In this document: in pieces, positions 9,169 through 17,683 of the stretch
How positions within the stretch are numbered: the stretch's first letter is position 1
How the letters are laid out: each line of letters begins with the position of its first letter
Source: Halogeometricum rufum
Lineage (GTDB): Archaea > Halobacteriota > Halobacteria > Halobacteriales > Haloferacaceae
Assembly (NCBI RefSeq): GCF_900112175.1
Contig: NZ_FOYT01000005.1
Span: 62,001 to 126,000 of the forward strand
Direction of reading: 5' to 3'
Length of the DNA stretch: 64,000 nt
Notes under the pieces: generated by a model
The model's input: only the letters and a program-made list of their open reading frames with translations
The model's database searches: none
Told to the model about the DNA's origin: nothing
Program-made: the position numbers and the translations under genes

Positions 9169-9831
9169 CTATTTGAAGTCATCGGCCGAGCGTGGAAGCA
9201 ACACCTTGGTCAGTACACTGTTCGCGCCGCGGCGGACGTTCTCCGAGGCGGACTGTTCGGAGATGCCCAGTTTCTCGCCGACGTCGGTGAGCGTCGTCCG
9301 CCGCGGAACCTCGAAGTATCCTCCCTCGACGGCGGTGACGAGTGCGTTCCGCTGGGCGTCGGTCAGTTCGAACGCGTACCCGTCCGGTTGCTCGTCGGCC
9401 AGCGTGTACACCCGGTTGAGCGTGAACGTGATGTCGTTCTCCGAACAGAAGTTGTGGAACGCCGTCAGTCCGGAGTGGTCGTCGAACCGGATGCGGAAGA
9501 ACCAGCTCTCGTCGCCGCGGGCTTCCAGAATCGTCGCGTCCGTCTCCGCCATCCCGTAGAGGAGACTCTCGATGTCGGCCTCCCACTCGACGCGGTAGAG
9601 CGCTCTGTCGCCGACGACGTCGAGCGTCTTGAGTTGGCGGACGTAGTCGCTGGAGCGAACCGACTCCTCGAACGCCCCGAAATCCGGGCCGTGCATCCAG
9701 ATGTACGGCATGACCCGGCCCGACGCGGGGACGATACGCTCCATCTCGACGTGGGTCCCCGGGTGGCGAGCGAGAACCTGTCCGAGGATGAACTCGTCGG
9801 AGTCGATAGTAAACTCGGCGATGACGACCAT
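9169..9831 (-). CDS. bat-like HTH_10 transcriptional regulator
   Basis: 220 residues from the ATG at 9831 (MVVIAEFTID); the open frame runs further upstream, but that part is not protein-like. The N-terminal domain (about 1-140) is the bacterio-opsin-activator-like ligand-sensing region. The C-terminus has the HTH_10 signature: LTDAQRNALVTAVEGGYFEVPR followed by LTDVGEKLGISEQSASENVRRG. It probably binds DNA as a specific activator or repressor. No PAS or GAF module is visible, so it is a short, sensor-poor version. Target genes are unknown; the nearest are the DUF7344/HalOD1 pair just downstream. Confidence 0.88.
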   Translation of the reverse strand: MVVIAEFTIDSDEFILGQVLARHPGTHVEMERIVPASGRVMPYIWMHGPDFGAFEESVRSSDYVRQLKTLDVVGDRALYRVEWEADIESLLYGMAETDATILEARGDESWFFRIRFDDHSGLTAFHNFCSENDITFTLNRVYTLADEQPDGYAFELTDAQRNALVTAVEGGYFEVPRRTTLTDVGEKLGISEQSASENVRRGANSVLTKVLLPRSADDFK

Positions 9832-9965
9832 GGGAACGGGTACGACTCCGGGCGGTATGAATGCAGGTGAGACGGGGAGAAGCACGTCGAGAGAGGGAGA
9901 GGCGGTCCCCGAGACGGTGGGGAGCGTGCGACGGCGTCGAGCGCTCCCCGCCGCGGCGTCCGGAC

Positions 9966-11513
9966 TCACTCCTTCCGTCTGAGCGTCCCGCCGCCCAGTC
10001 CCTCCCACTCGACGCGATAGCCGAGGCGGGAGAGGACCGCGGAGGCGTCCGTGAGTCCACGCGCCGTCAGCAGTTCCTCGGCGTCCGACAGCGACGTGCC
10101 GGCGTCGAGTTCGTCGCCGATAGCGTCCAGCACCGCGGGCCGGACGAGCGTCCGTCCGACGAGTTCGTGGTCGGGGAACGACACCGCGTCGAGAGCGTCC
10201 TCGCTCACGCCGTACGAGTCGGCGAGGGCCGAGAGCGACACCGCGTCGGCGTCCGGGGAGAGTTCGGCCGGCAACGCCGCGGCCGCCGCCGCGACCAACT
10301 CCGCCTCGTAGGCGCGGAGGACGTCCACCACGTCCTTCACCCGGACGGACCCCGAGTAGGTGACGACGCGGTGGTCGAGTTCGGCCACGTCCTCCGCGAC
10401 TGCCAGCGACTCGTCGACGGCGACGACGAGTTCGACGTCGTCGTCGACGGTGGCGAACTGGTCGAGTTTCTTCTCGACGTATTCGGGCGTCCAGAAGCCC
10501 ATTATCTCGAAGAAGACGCGGAAGGGAGATTCGTCGCCCGACGCGCCGATATCAGCGTCGTCGTCGCCGGGACGGTAGACGAACGCGAAGTCGGGAATCA
10601 TCGCCCGCGCGCCCGCCGCGAGCGGTTCGGGTTCCCGCACGAGGTCCCAGTCGAGGTCCAGCCCCTCGAACCGCGCGGCGAAGTCGGCCTCCACCCCGCT
10701 GTCGTACGTGGGTTCGGTCACCGGTTCGACGTCCGGCACCGACACGTCGGCGTCCGAGAGCGTCAGTTCGCGTTCGGTGCCCCGGTCGTCGATGGTCGCC
10801 GTCAACCGCCACTCGGCCGTCCCGGCGACGGTCCGGAGCAGACGCGCGAACACCGTCCCGTAGCGACGCGTCCGACGGAACAGCGCGTCGGGGCCGGTGA
10901 CGACGAGTTCGCGCGTCTCGCCGTCGCGGCGAATCTCGTACATCAGGCCGAGGCGCTTGACCGCCGAGACGAGGCGCTTCGGGTCGGAACTGCGGACGCG
11001 GACCTCAGTGGCGTCGAACAGCGCCGTCTGCGCGAGCGAGAGGTCGTACTGCGTCAGGAGCGAGTCGGGCGACCACCGCGCGTCGAACTCCGTCAGCACC
11101 TCGTTGACCTCCCGGTCGGCGTACAGCGACCGCTCGACGGCCGCCGAGTCGGTTCCGAGGCGGTCCGCGACGCGTTCGACGACGGCCGTTCGCGCCGCTT
11201 CCGTCGTCGGCACCCCGGCGGCCTCCGCCTCCTCGAACGTCGCCCGGCGGACCCGGACGGGCGGGAGGGGGGCCGACACCTCGAACGTCGCCTCCCTGTC
11301 GAGGAGGGCGGCGAACCCGCGGACGAGTTTGAAGTCGTCCGCCTCGCGTTCCAGCGACGAGAGGGCGTCGTCGAGGCGGTGGCGGGGTTCGCCGACGTGC
11401 CCCTGATAGACGCCGAGGACGCGCGCGGCGAGGGGCCGCGACTCCCGGCCCACGAACTGCGGGTGGTAGCCGCCGCCCGCCCGGGAGACGCGGAGGAGGT
11501 CCTTCGTCAGCAC
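9966..11513 (-). CDS. bax1: Bax1 nuclease (DUF790), XPB partner
   Basis: 515 residues from a GTG at 11513 (LTKDLLRV is the usual opening); a TTG at 11540 would add nine Arg-rich residues. The family was named for its interaction with archaeal XPB, and the crenarchaeal member is a structure-specific nuclease that cuts at unwound DNA. The nuclease-like core is around MIPDFAFVY...VFFEIMGFWTPEYVEKK, a PD-(D/E)xK-type pattern (D, E and K). It belongs with XPB downstream in the reading direction of most genomes. Here XPB lies further upstream on the same strand, separated by an opposite-strand gene. Confidence 0.9.
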   Translation of the reverse strand: MLTKDLLRVSRAGGGYHPQFVGRESRPLAARVLGVYQGHVGEPRHRLDDALSSLEREADDFKLVRGFAALLDREATFEVSAPLPPVRVRRATFEEAEAAGVPTTEAARTAVVERVADRLGTDSAAVERSLYADREVNEVLTEFDARWSPDSLLTQYDLSLAQTALFDATEVRVRSSDPKRLVSAVKRLGLMYEIRRDGETRELVVTGPDALFRRTRRYGTVFARLLRTVAGTAEWRLTATIDDRGTERELTLSDADVSVPDVEPVTEPTYDSGVEADFAARFEGLDLDWDLVREPEPLAAGARAMIPDFAFVYRPGDDDADIGASGDESPFRVFFEIMGFWTPEYVEKKLDQFATVDDDVELVVAVDESLAVAEDVAELDHRVVTYSGSVRVKDVVDVLRAYEAELVAAAAAALPAELSPDADAVSLSALADSYGVSEDALDAVSFPDHELVGRTLVRPAVLDAIGDELDAGTSLSDAEELLTARGLTDASAVLSRLGYRVEWEGLGGGTLRRKE

Positions 11514-11629
11514 GGCCGAGCGTTGGCGACGCCGCGACAAAAGCCCGACGACGACGGGTCCACGACGGCCCGAACCCGGCGACGCGGCGAAGGGGAAGGC
11601 TCATGCCGCCGGGCGAGATGTCCGCGTAC

Positions 11630-12034
11630 ATGGAGACTCGCCGCGCCGTCCTCTCCGCCCTCTCGGCGAGCGTCCTCGCCCTCCTCGGCGGGTGTCTCGG
11701 GTCGCCCCCGCGCGGGACGGGCCCCCGACGCCCGCCGGACCCGCCCGCGGGGCAGTCCCGCCGGACGCCGGACAGGCCCGACCTGTACGTGGAGACGTTC
11801 GACTTCGAGGCGACCGAGAGCGGTGCCCTCCGCGTGTTCGGCGACGTGGGCAACCGCGGCGGCGTCGAACGCTCGGCCACCGTCCGAGTGCGCGCGACCG
11901 TCGGGGGCGAGACGTACACCCGCGAGACGACGCTGTCGGTGCAACCGGGCGAGACGGCGTCGTTCTCGGTGACGCTGTCGGTGTCGCAGGAGGCGTTCCT
12001 CCGCGGCGGCGAACTCGACGTGAGCCTCGTCTGA
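11630..12034 (+). CDS. small Tat-type lipoprotein with FxLYD-like domain
   Basis: 134 residues from the ATG at 11630; an ATG at 11618 adds four residues. The N-terminus METRRAVLSALSASVLALL has a twin Arg followed by a lipobox (LGGC), so the protein is probably exported by Tat and lipid-anchored. After a Pro/Arg-rich linker comes a beta-sandwich: LYVETFDFEATESGALRVFGDV and later TLSVQPGETASFSVTLS, as in FxLYD or CARDB-like domains. Function unknown. It lies on the plus strand in the gap between Bax1 and XPB, both on the minus strand. Confidence 0.75.
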   Translation: METRRAVLSALSASVLALLGGCLGSPPRGTGPRRPPDPPAGQSRRTPDRPDLYVETFDFEATESGALRVFGDVGNRGGVERSATVRVRATVGGETYTRETTLSVQPGETASFSVTLSVSQEAFLRGGELDVSLV

Positions 12035-12046
12035 CGCTCGCTCGCC

Positions 12047-13396
12047 TCACCGGCGGCGGTCGGCCACCCGTTCCTCTGCGGTCTCGGCGCTGACGAGTTC
12101 GTACAGTATCGCGGTCCTCCCGTCGGTCTTCGGGCGGAGGATGCGCCCCAACCGCTGGGTGAACTCGCGTTCGGACCCGCTGCCGGCGAGGAGGACGGCG
12201 ACGTTCGCGTCGGGCACGTCCACCCCCTCGTCCAGCACGTTCGCCGTGACGACGCGCGAGTACGTCCCGTCGCGGAAGCGCTCCAGCAGTTCGCGTCGCT
12301 CCGCCGCGCCCGTCTCGCTGGTTATCGCCGGGAGCAGGTAGCGCTCGGAGAGGCGGTAGACGAGGTCCGTGTGCGCGGTGAAGACGATGACCCGGTCGTC
12401 GCGGTGTCTATCGAGGAGGCGACCCAGCGTCTCCACCTTCTCGTCGGCGTTCATCATGATGCGCCGGGCGCGTTGCTTCGCGAGGAGTGCCTCCCGCGCC
12501 CGCGGGTCCGACCCCGACCGCATCACGAGTTTCCGGTAGTCCGCCCCCGATGAGAAGGAGAGGTTCGACCGCTTGAGGTAGTCCACGAACGTCCCCTGCG
12601 CCTCCTCGTACCGGTCGCGTTCCTCGGGCGTGAGGTTCACCTCGACGCGCCGCACCTCGTAGTCGGCGAGGTGTTCGCCCGCCAACTCCTCTACCGTCAG
12701 GTCGTACACCTTCGGCCCGACGAGTTCGGCGACGGCCTCGTGTGCGCCGTCCGGCCGTTCGAACGTCGCCGTCAGGCCGAGGCGGGCGGGTGCGGTCAGC
12801 AGTCGGGCCACGTCGCGGTAGCCCTCGCCGCCGAGGTGGTGCACCTCGTCGAAGACGACGAGGCCGAAGTCGCCGCCGACGTCCTCGGCGCGCAGATAGG
12901 CGGAGTCGTACGTCGAGACGGTGACGGCCTCCTGCGTCTGTTCGCCGCCGCCGAACTGCCCGACGGGCACGTCGAACTCCGTCGCCAACTCGCGTCGCCA
13001 CTGGTCGAGGAGGTCCACCGTCGGGACGACGACGAGGGTGGGGACGCCGAGTGCGGCGATGGCCGCGACGGCGACGACGGTCTTTCCGGCCCCGGTCGGC
13101 AGTTCGAGGACGCCGCGGTCGCCGTTCTCGCGCCACGCGTCGAGTGCGTGCTGCTGGTAGTCGCGCAGGTCGTAGGCGTGCGAGAGGTCCAGACGCGTCG
13201 CCGGGCGGACGCGGTCCTCGTAGGCGAGGTCCCGGGCGTCGAGTTCGGCGCGGAGGTCGGCGTAGCGGTGGGCCGGCGCGCGGGCGACGAGTCCGCGGTC
13301 GTCCCACGTCACGCCCGGGAGGGCCGCGGCGGCGACGGCGGACTCGTCAAGGCCGCCGACGCGGACCGTCCCGTCCTCGAACGTCAGCGTGAGCAC
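12047..13396 (-). CDS. XPB-type superfamily 2 DNA helicase
   Basis: 449 residues from a GTG at 13396. The damage-recognition-like N-terminal domain is short. Then come Walker A (LPTGAGKTV), the DEVHH box (VFDEVHHLGG), LTATF, and the C-terminal RecA lobe with VVTANVLDEGVDVP and QRLGRILRP. Archaeal XPB is a 3' to 5' translocase acting with Bax1 in nucleotide excision repair or transcription-linked unwinding. Its size is normal for the archaeal form. It ends 13 bp from the converging lipoprotein gene, so transcription through to Bax1 would pass that gene in antisense. Confidence 0.93.
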   Translation of the reverse strand: MLTLTFEDGTVRVGGLDESAVAAAALPGVTWDDRGLVARAPAHRYADLRAELDARDLAYEDRVRPATRLDLSHAYDLRDYQQHALDAWRENGDRGVLELPTGAGKTVVAVAAIAALGVPTLVVVPTVDLLDQWRRELATEFDVPVGQFGGGEQTQEAVTVSTYDSAYLRAEDVGGDFGLVVFDEVHHLGGEGYRDVARLLTAPARLGLTATFERPDGAHEAVAELVGPKVYDLTVEELAGEHLADYEVRRVEVNLTPEERDRYEEAQGTFVDYLKRSNLSFSSGADYRKLVMRSGSDPRAREALLAKQRARRIMMNADEKVETLGRLLDRHRDDRVIVFTAHTDLVYRLSERYLLPAITSETGAAERRELLERFRDGTYSRVVTANVLDEGVDVPDANVAVLLAGSGSEREFTQRLGRILRPKTDGRTAILYELVSAETAEERVADRRR

Positions 13397-13598
13397 ACGC
13401 GGTTCTCGGGCGGCATCGGATATAAACGAACGGACGCGGAGGCGGCGGACCCGCGGAACCGGCTACGGGGGGAGGAGTCGGCGTCTCTCTCGGAACTCTC
13501 GGCAGCGGATAGGTCTGGTGTGCGAGAGACACCGCGCGTCTCGCTCACGCGTGGTGCTCGTCAGCAGTCGTGTCTCCCGGTCGCTCGTGGTCGCCCGT

Positions 13599-14198
13599 CT
13601 ATATTCCGAGCCACTCGTCGTTCCGAACCTGATATCCGTTGGCCCGGCAGAACTTCGCCGCCTGACGGCGTACCCCTCGGGACGACGGGAGCTTCTCTTT
13701 GTCGTGGATCTGCTCGGTGACCCAGTCGCTGATGGCTCGAATCCCTTCGTCGTCGTCGTCGGCGTCGATCGCTTCGAGTTCCTCGAACGTCGTCTCGTAC
13801 GCTTTGCGCTGTGACCAACTGAACTCCGTATTCGAGAGCGTCTTGCTGGCTTCCACGATCCGTTTCATCGCCGCGGCAACTGTCGGTCGTTGGACCAGCA
13901 CTCGGACGGCGTCCGGGGAGTCGAACGTCTCCTCGTCCGTCTCCGGTATTAGTTCCCCGAGAGTGTAGCTCTCCTCGACCGATTCGATCGTTCGGTCGCC
14001 GACCGCCGCGACGATATCGCGTCCCGTCGCCGGGAACGTCAGCACTTCGAGTTCCGCCTCCAGATCGCCGAGTTCCCCAGCGTCGACCGGTGGCTGTACT
14101 TCGTCGCCGCGCTCCAGCTCTGCGTCTATATCGCGCTCTCGTTGGCGTCGCTCGGCGTCTCGTGCTTGCTTGTCTCGGCCGCTCTTGTTGTCTGCCAT
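13599..14198 (-). CDS. conserved haloarchaeal protein with DUF5789-like core
   Basis: 199 residues. The first 35 are highly charged (KQARDAERRQRERDIDAELE). The middle (about 50-115: LTFPATGRDIVAAVGDRTI, TLGELI, ETFDSPDAVRVLVQRPTV) follows the pattern of the small DUF5789 proteins, which look like a folded haloarchaeal module of unknown role. The C-terminal third (GVRRQAAKFCRANGYQVRNDEW) is extra and has the only cysteine. No catalytic motif is seen. It stands alone between 202- and 263-bp gaps that hold nothing I recognise. Less GC-biased codons than its neighbours (tat, gat, atc) hint at a slightly different history. Confidence 0.7.
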   Translation of the reverse strand: MADNKSGRDKQARDAERRQRERDIDAELERGDEVQPPVDAGELGDLEAELEVLTFPATGRDIVAAVGDRTIESVEESYTLGELIPETDEETFDSPDAVRVLVQRPTVAAAMKRIVEASKTLSNTEFSWSQRKAYETTFEELEAIDADDDDEGIRAISDWVTEQIHDKEKLPSSRGVRRQAAKFCRANGYQVRNDEWLGI

Positions 14199-14433
14199 CC
14201 GTTAACTAGGGTCTCTGGACGCATAGTCCTGTGGTCGGTTCCAGCGACTCTCGGACGGGACCGCAAGCAACGAAAACCGAATTCAGCGAACACCCCCAAC
14301 AGGGCTAGTGAGTCATCGAAACAAGGGGTACCGGTGTTCGAGTGCTGCGTACACGCTCTGTCGCCAGTTCCGCCGAAACTCGGCGCCGGTCGAGGGAGTC
14401 CGACAGCGTCGCGCCGGCGGGACGGCGAGATCC

Positions 14434-14440
14434 TTTTTAT
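14434..14440 (+). promoter_or_regulatory. TATA box of the 50-residue gene
   Basis: TTTTTAT centred about 25 bp before the ATG at 14462. That is the spacing of a leaderless haloarchaeal promoter. Confidence 0.6.
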
Positions 14441-14461
14441 CCGCCGGGCAGACCTTCGAGT

Positions 14462-14614
14462 ATGGCAGACGAACTCGAAGACGCGGTGGCGACGTTCCTC
14501 TCGGACGTGGACACGGCGCACGGCGAGTACGAACGGGGCTACGTGGACGCCGACGCGACGCTGGAACTGGTCATGAACCACGTCGAGGACCTTCGCGAGG
14601 CGTACGAGGAGTGA
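14462..14614 (+). CDS. small acidic haloarchaeal protein (50 aa)
   Basis: 50 residues, very acidic, predicted as two helices (ELEDAVATFLSDVDTAHGEYERGY and TLELVMNHVEDLREAYEE). The ATG at 14462 follows a well-placed TATA box, so the mRNA is probably leaderless. The codon use is typical of the host. The ATG is set by the promoter; longer in-frame extensions upstream would run through the TATA box. It converges on the TSUP permease gene, ending 20 bp from it. Function unknown; the acidic helical hairpin suggests a protein-protein adaptor rather than an enzyme. Confidence 0.75.
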   Translation: MADELEDAVATFLSDVDTAHGEYERGYVDADATLELVMNHVEDLREAYEE

Positions 14615-14634
14615 GAGGAACGGGCTGACTCGAC

Positions 14635-15558
14635 TCAGAGGAACAGCGCGGGTATCGTCTTCCGGAAGATGTTGAGCGAGATGACGAACAGGAGACCGAC
14701 GACGAACCAGTTGAACCGCCGTTCGTCCACCTCGACGCGCCGGAGGTACGTCCCTCCGAGGAGGCCGACCAGCGTCACCACGGCGACGACGCACCCGAGC
14801 CACAGTCGGTAGGCCGTCAGGAGGCCGGTGAACAGCGCCATCTGGACGATGCGGACGGTGAAGACGAGGCCGAGCACCATCGACAGGCCGCCGATGTAGC
14901 GCTCGGCGTCGCGTTCGAACGTGTGGAAGTAGGCGGGCAGGAGCGGTCCGAGGTTCGAGACGGCCAAGAGGAATCCCTCCAAGAAGCCCGCGGTGGAGAG
15001 GGCGACCGGGTGGTGCGCCTCCTCGACGGTGACGAAGTTCCCCAGCAGTTGGAACAGGACGTAGCCGAGGATGACGAGGCCGATGAGGAACGGGACGATG
15101 GGACCGGCGCTGAACTCGGCGAGGAAGAAGACGCCGAGGACGGCGCCGACGCCGGCCAGGAGCATCAGCGCCCACTCCTCGCGGACGAACGCCAGTCCCG
15201 TGTCGGTCTCGCCGATCTGGAACATGTTTATCATCCACGGCGGGACGGCGAGGACGACGACGGCGAGCGTCGGGTCGATGACCGACGCGAAGATGGGCGT
15301 GGCGACCAGCGCGTACCCGAACCCGAGCATCCCCTTTATCGCCCCCGCGAGGACGGCGACGACGACGAACAGGGCGAGGGTCGCCGCGCCGACGTCCGCC
15401 TGAACTCCCTTCGTGACGTTCGCCGCGCCGGGGAAGAGGACGACGGCGCCCGCGAGGACGGCGAGTGCCGCGAGCGCCATCGTCACCTCGCGGTAGCGGA
15501 ACGCGCGGAGGTTGGCGAGGAACTGTGCCGGGTCGACGTGCGTGTCCTGTGTGGCCAT
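14635..15558 (-). CDS. TauE/SafE (TSUP) family permease
   Basis: 307 residues from the ATG at 15558 (the open frame runs longer upstream but becomes non-membrane and Arg-rich). About eight hydrophobic segments are visible, including the family repeat VLAGAIKGMLGFGYALVATPIF and its second copy around FLEGFLLAVSNLGPLLPAY. TSUP proteins are thought to export or import sulfur-containing anions such as sulfite, taurine-derived sulfonates or thiosulfate. The N-terminal 28 residues are cytoplasmic (QDTHVDPAQFLANLRAFRYRE). No sulfur-metabolism neighbour is seen, so substrate is open. Confidence 0.85.
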   Translation of the reverse strand: MATQDTHVDPAQFLANLRAFRYREVTMALAALAVLAGAVVLFPGAANVTKGVQADVGAATLALFVVVAVLAGAIKGMLGFGYALVATPIFASVIDPTLAVVVLAVPPWMINMFQIGETDTGLAFVREEWALMLLAGVGAVLGVFFLAEFSAGPIVPFLIGLVILGYVLFQLLGNFVTVEEAHHPVALSTAGFLEGFLLAVSNLGPLLPAYFHTFERDAERYIGGLSMVLGLVFTVRIVQMALFTGLLTAYRLWLGCVVAVVTLVGLLGGTYLRRVEVDERRFNWFVVGLLFVISLNIFRKTIPALFL

Positions 15559-15808
15559 GCGTTCGGGTCCCCAGTTGCCACCGCTACGGTCCGCACGCCC
15601 TTTCAGTGCGCGACGGCGGCCGGAGTTGTGTCGAGACGAGTCGGAACCGAAGCGGCGATGTCGCGGCGTCGTCACCGCTGGGCCGACGCGACGCGGAGAG
15701 CGACGAATCCCGCGCGTCACACGTAGCAGCCGACGTTGCCGGTTCTCGGGCGACCCGGACGAATCGTGTGAGGGAAGAACTATCCCGGCGGGCGACGCGG
15801 GAGAGAGT

Positions 15809-16930
15809 ATGTCGGAGTTCTCAGACCGAATCGAGAAGGTGTCGATAAGCGGAATCCGCGAGGTGTTCGAGGCCGCCGGCGAGGGTGCCATAAACCTCGG
15901 CCTCGGCCAACCCGACTTCGCCGCGCCCGAACACGCCCGGCAGGCCGCCATCGAGGCCATCCGGGACGGCCGCGCGGACGCCTACACCGAGAACAAGGGG
16001 ATGCTGTCGCTCCGGGAGGCCATCGCCGCCAAGCACGAACGCGACCAGGGAATCGACCTCCACCCCGACGACGTCATCGCCACCGCCGGCGGTTCCGAGG
16101 CCCTCCACATCGTGATGGAGGCGCACGTGGACCCCGGCGACGAGGTCATCATCCCCGACCCCGGGTTCGTCTCCTACGACGCGCTGACGACACTGGCGGG
16201 CGGGACGCCCGTTCCGGTCCCCCTCCGCGACGACCTGACGCTCGACCCCGCCGCCGTCGAGGAGGCCATCACCGACGACACCGCGGCGTTCGTCGTCAAC
16301 AGTCCGGGCAACCCGACGGGCGCGGTGTCGCCGCCGGAGGACGTCCGCGAGTTCGCCCGCATCGCCGACGAACACGACGTGCTCTGCGTCTCCGACGAGG
16401 TGTACGAGTACACCGTGTTCGACGGCGAGTTCCGCTCGCCCGCCGAGTTCGCCGAGACGGACAACGTCGTCGTAGTCAACTCCGCGTCGAAGCTCTACTC
16501 GATGACCGGGTGGCGGCTGGGATGGGTGTACGGCTCCTCCCGGCGGGTCGAACGCATGGTCCGGGTTCACCAGTACGCGCAGGCGTGCGCCGCCGCTCCG
16601 TCGCAGTTCGCCGCCGAGGCGGCGCTGACCGGCCCGCAGGACATCGTCGGCGAGATGACCGAGTCGTTCCGTCGGCGCCGCGACCTCGTCGTCGAGGGTC
16701 TCGAAGACATCGGCCTGACGGTGCCGACGCCGAAGGGCGCGTTCTACGCGATGCCCGAGGTGCCCGAGGGCTTCGTGGATGCGTGTCTCGAACGCGGCGT
16801 CATCGTCGTCCCCGGCGACGCCTTCGGCGCGAACGGCGAGGGCTACGCCCGCCTGTCGTACGCCACCGACGAGGACTCCCTCCGCGAAGCGCTGGACGTC
16901 ATGGCCGACGCGTACGACGCCGTCGTCTGA
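15809..16930 (+). CDS. PLP-dependent class I/II aminotransferase
   Basis: 373 residues from the ATG at 15809. Class I/II fold: INLGLGQPDF near the N-terminus, VNSPGNPTGAV, DEVYEYTVFDG, and the PLP lysine in NSASKLYSMTGWRLGW. The C-terminal substrate arginine lies in GYARLSYATDEDSLREAL. Closest in wording to archaeal aspartate/alanine-type aminotransferases; the specific amino acid cannot be set from sequence. It is divergent from the permease gene (250 bp between them) and stands alone. A soluble cytoplasmic enzyme of amino acid metabolism. Confidence 0.92.
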   Translation: MSEFSDRIEKVSISGIREVFEAAGEGAINLGLGQPDFAAPEHARQAAIEAIRDGRADAYTENKGMLSLREAIAAKHERDQGIDLHPDDVIATAGGSEALHIVMEAHVDPGDEVIIPDPGFVSYDALTTLAGGTPVPVPLRDDLTLDPAAVEEAITDDTAAFVVNSPGNPTGAVSPPEDVREFARIADEHDVLCVSDEVYEYTVFDGEFRSPAEFAETDNVVVVNSASKLYSMTGWRLGWVYGSSRRVERMVRVHQYAQACAAAPSQFAAEAALTGPQDIVGEMTESFRRRRDLVVEGLEDIGLTVPTPKGAFYAMPEVPEGFVDACLERGVIVVPGDAFGANGEGYARLSYATDEDSLREALDVMADAYDAVV

Positions 16931-17096
16931 GCGCACCCTCGGCCGGCGATAGTATCCGCATAATCGCCGCCCGCGGGGCCCCTGCCGGGTCGCTCGACGA
17001 CGGGATTAATCTGAATCAAAACGCGTCGTTCGTTTTACCGTGAAAGTTTTCTCAAATTACCACAGTAGAGAGAGTGTATACAGAGAAAGAACGAAC

Positions 17097-17110
17097 CCTA
17101 ACCGGTTAGG
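17097..17110. promoter_or_regulatory. perfect 14-bp palindrome CCTAACCGGTTAGG upstream of the DUF7344 gene
   Basis: A perfect dyad, 80 bp before the ATG at 17191, with a further half site CCTAACC at 17162-17168. It looks like a dimeric operator, possibly autoregulatory. No protein is known to bind it. Confidence 0.4.
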
Positions 17111-17190
17111 CCGTACACTGATGCGCGAACCACCGTTCCGTACAGGTGATGGCAGACGGGGCCTAACCCCGTCGCCGACCACCACGAACG

Positions 17191-17490
17191 ATGACCGACA
17201 CAATCGCAACCCTCGCTGACTCCGACCGACGCACCGTGCTGTCCTGCCTCGACGACTACTACACCGCCGTCGACATCGAATCGCTGGCGGTCGACGTCGT
17301 CGCCGCCCGGGACGGCACGCCTCGCACCGAAGTGAGCGAGGAGGAACGCGAGAGCGAACTCGTCCGCCTCCACCACGTCGACCTCCCCAAACTCGACGAG
17401 GCCGGATTCGTGGCGTTCGACCACGAGGCCGGAACGGTCACGCGTCGCCGTGGTGACGCCGTCACCGCCTCGCCCGTCTTCTCGGACTGA
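17191..17490 (+). CDS. DUF7344-type winged-helix regulator
   Basis: 99 residues. Same fold pattern as the 8738 gene: LADSDRRTVLSCLDDYY for the first helices, then VRLHHVDLPKLDEAGFVAFDHEAGTVTRRR for the recognition helix and wing. An acidic loop (GTPRTEVSEEERE) lies between. Probably a small transcription factor. It is monocistronic, with a 260-bp AT-richer upstream region that contains a 14-bp palindrome. The downstream 193 bp before the converging Obg-like ATPase gene hold nothing I recognise. Confidence 0.82.
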   Translation: MTDTIATLADSDRRTVLSCLDDYYTAVDIESLAVDVVAARDGTPRTEVSEEERESELVRLHHVDLPKLDEAGFVAFDHEAGTVTRRRGDAVTASPVFSD

Positions 17491-17683
17491 GGGCGTCGAG
17501 GTACACTTATACGCCATCGACGCGAAATAGCGCGTAGCCGGGGCGTACGCAGGACTCTGCCATGGACACGTAGGTCCTCGACTCGGCCCGGTTTTCCGTG
17601 ACGGTGACCGCCCAGCGACTGCGCTCGGCGTCGTCGCCTCCGCGTTGGTGTCGACGCGGACGACTCCCGCGCACCGTTCGTCC

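Noticed and set aside
9832-10008. Longer N-terminus for the bat-like regulator
   Set aside because: Residues before the ATG at 9831 are Arg/Ser-rich and unlike the family start; the ATG at 9831 opens directly into the sensor domain.
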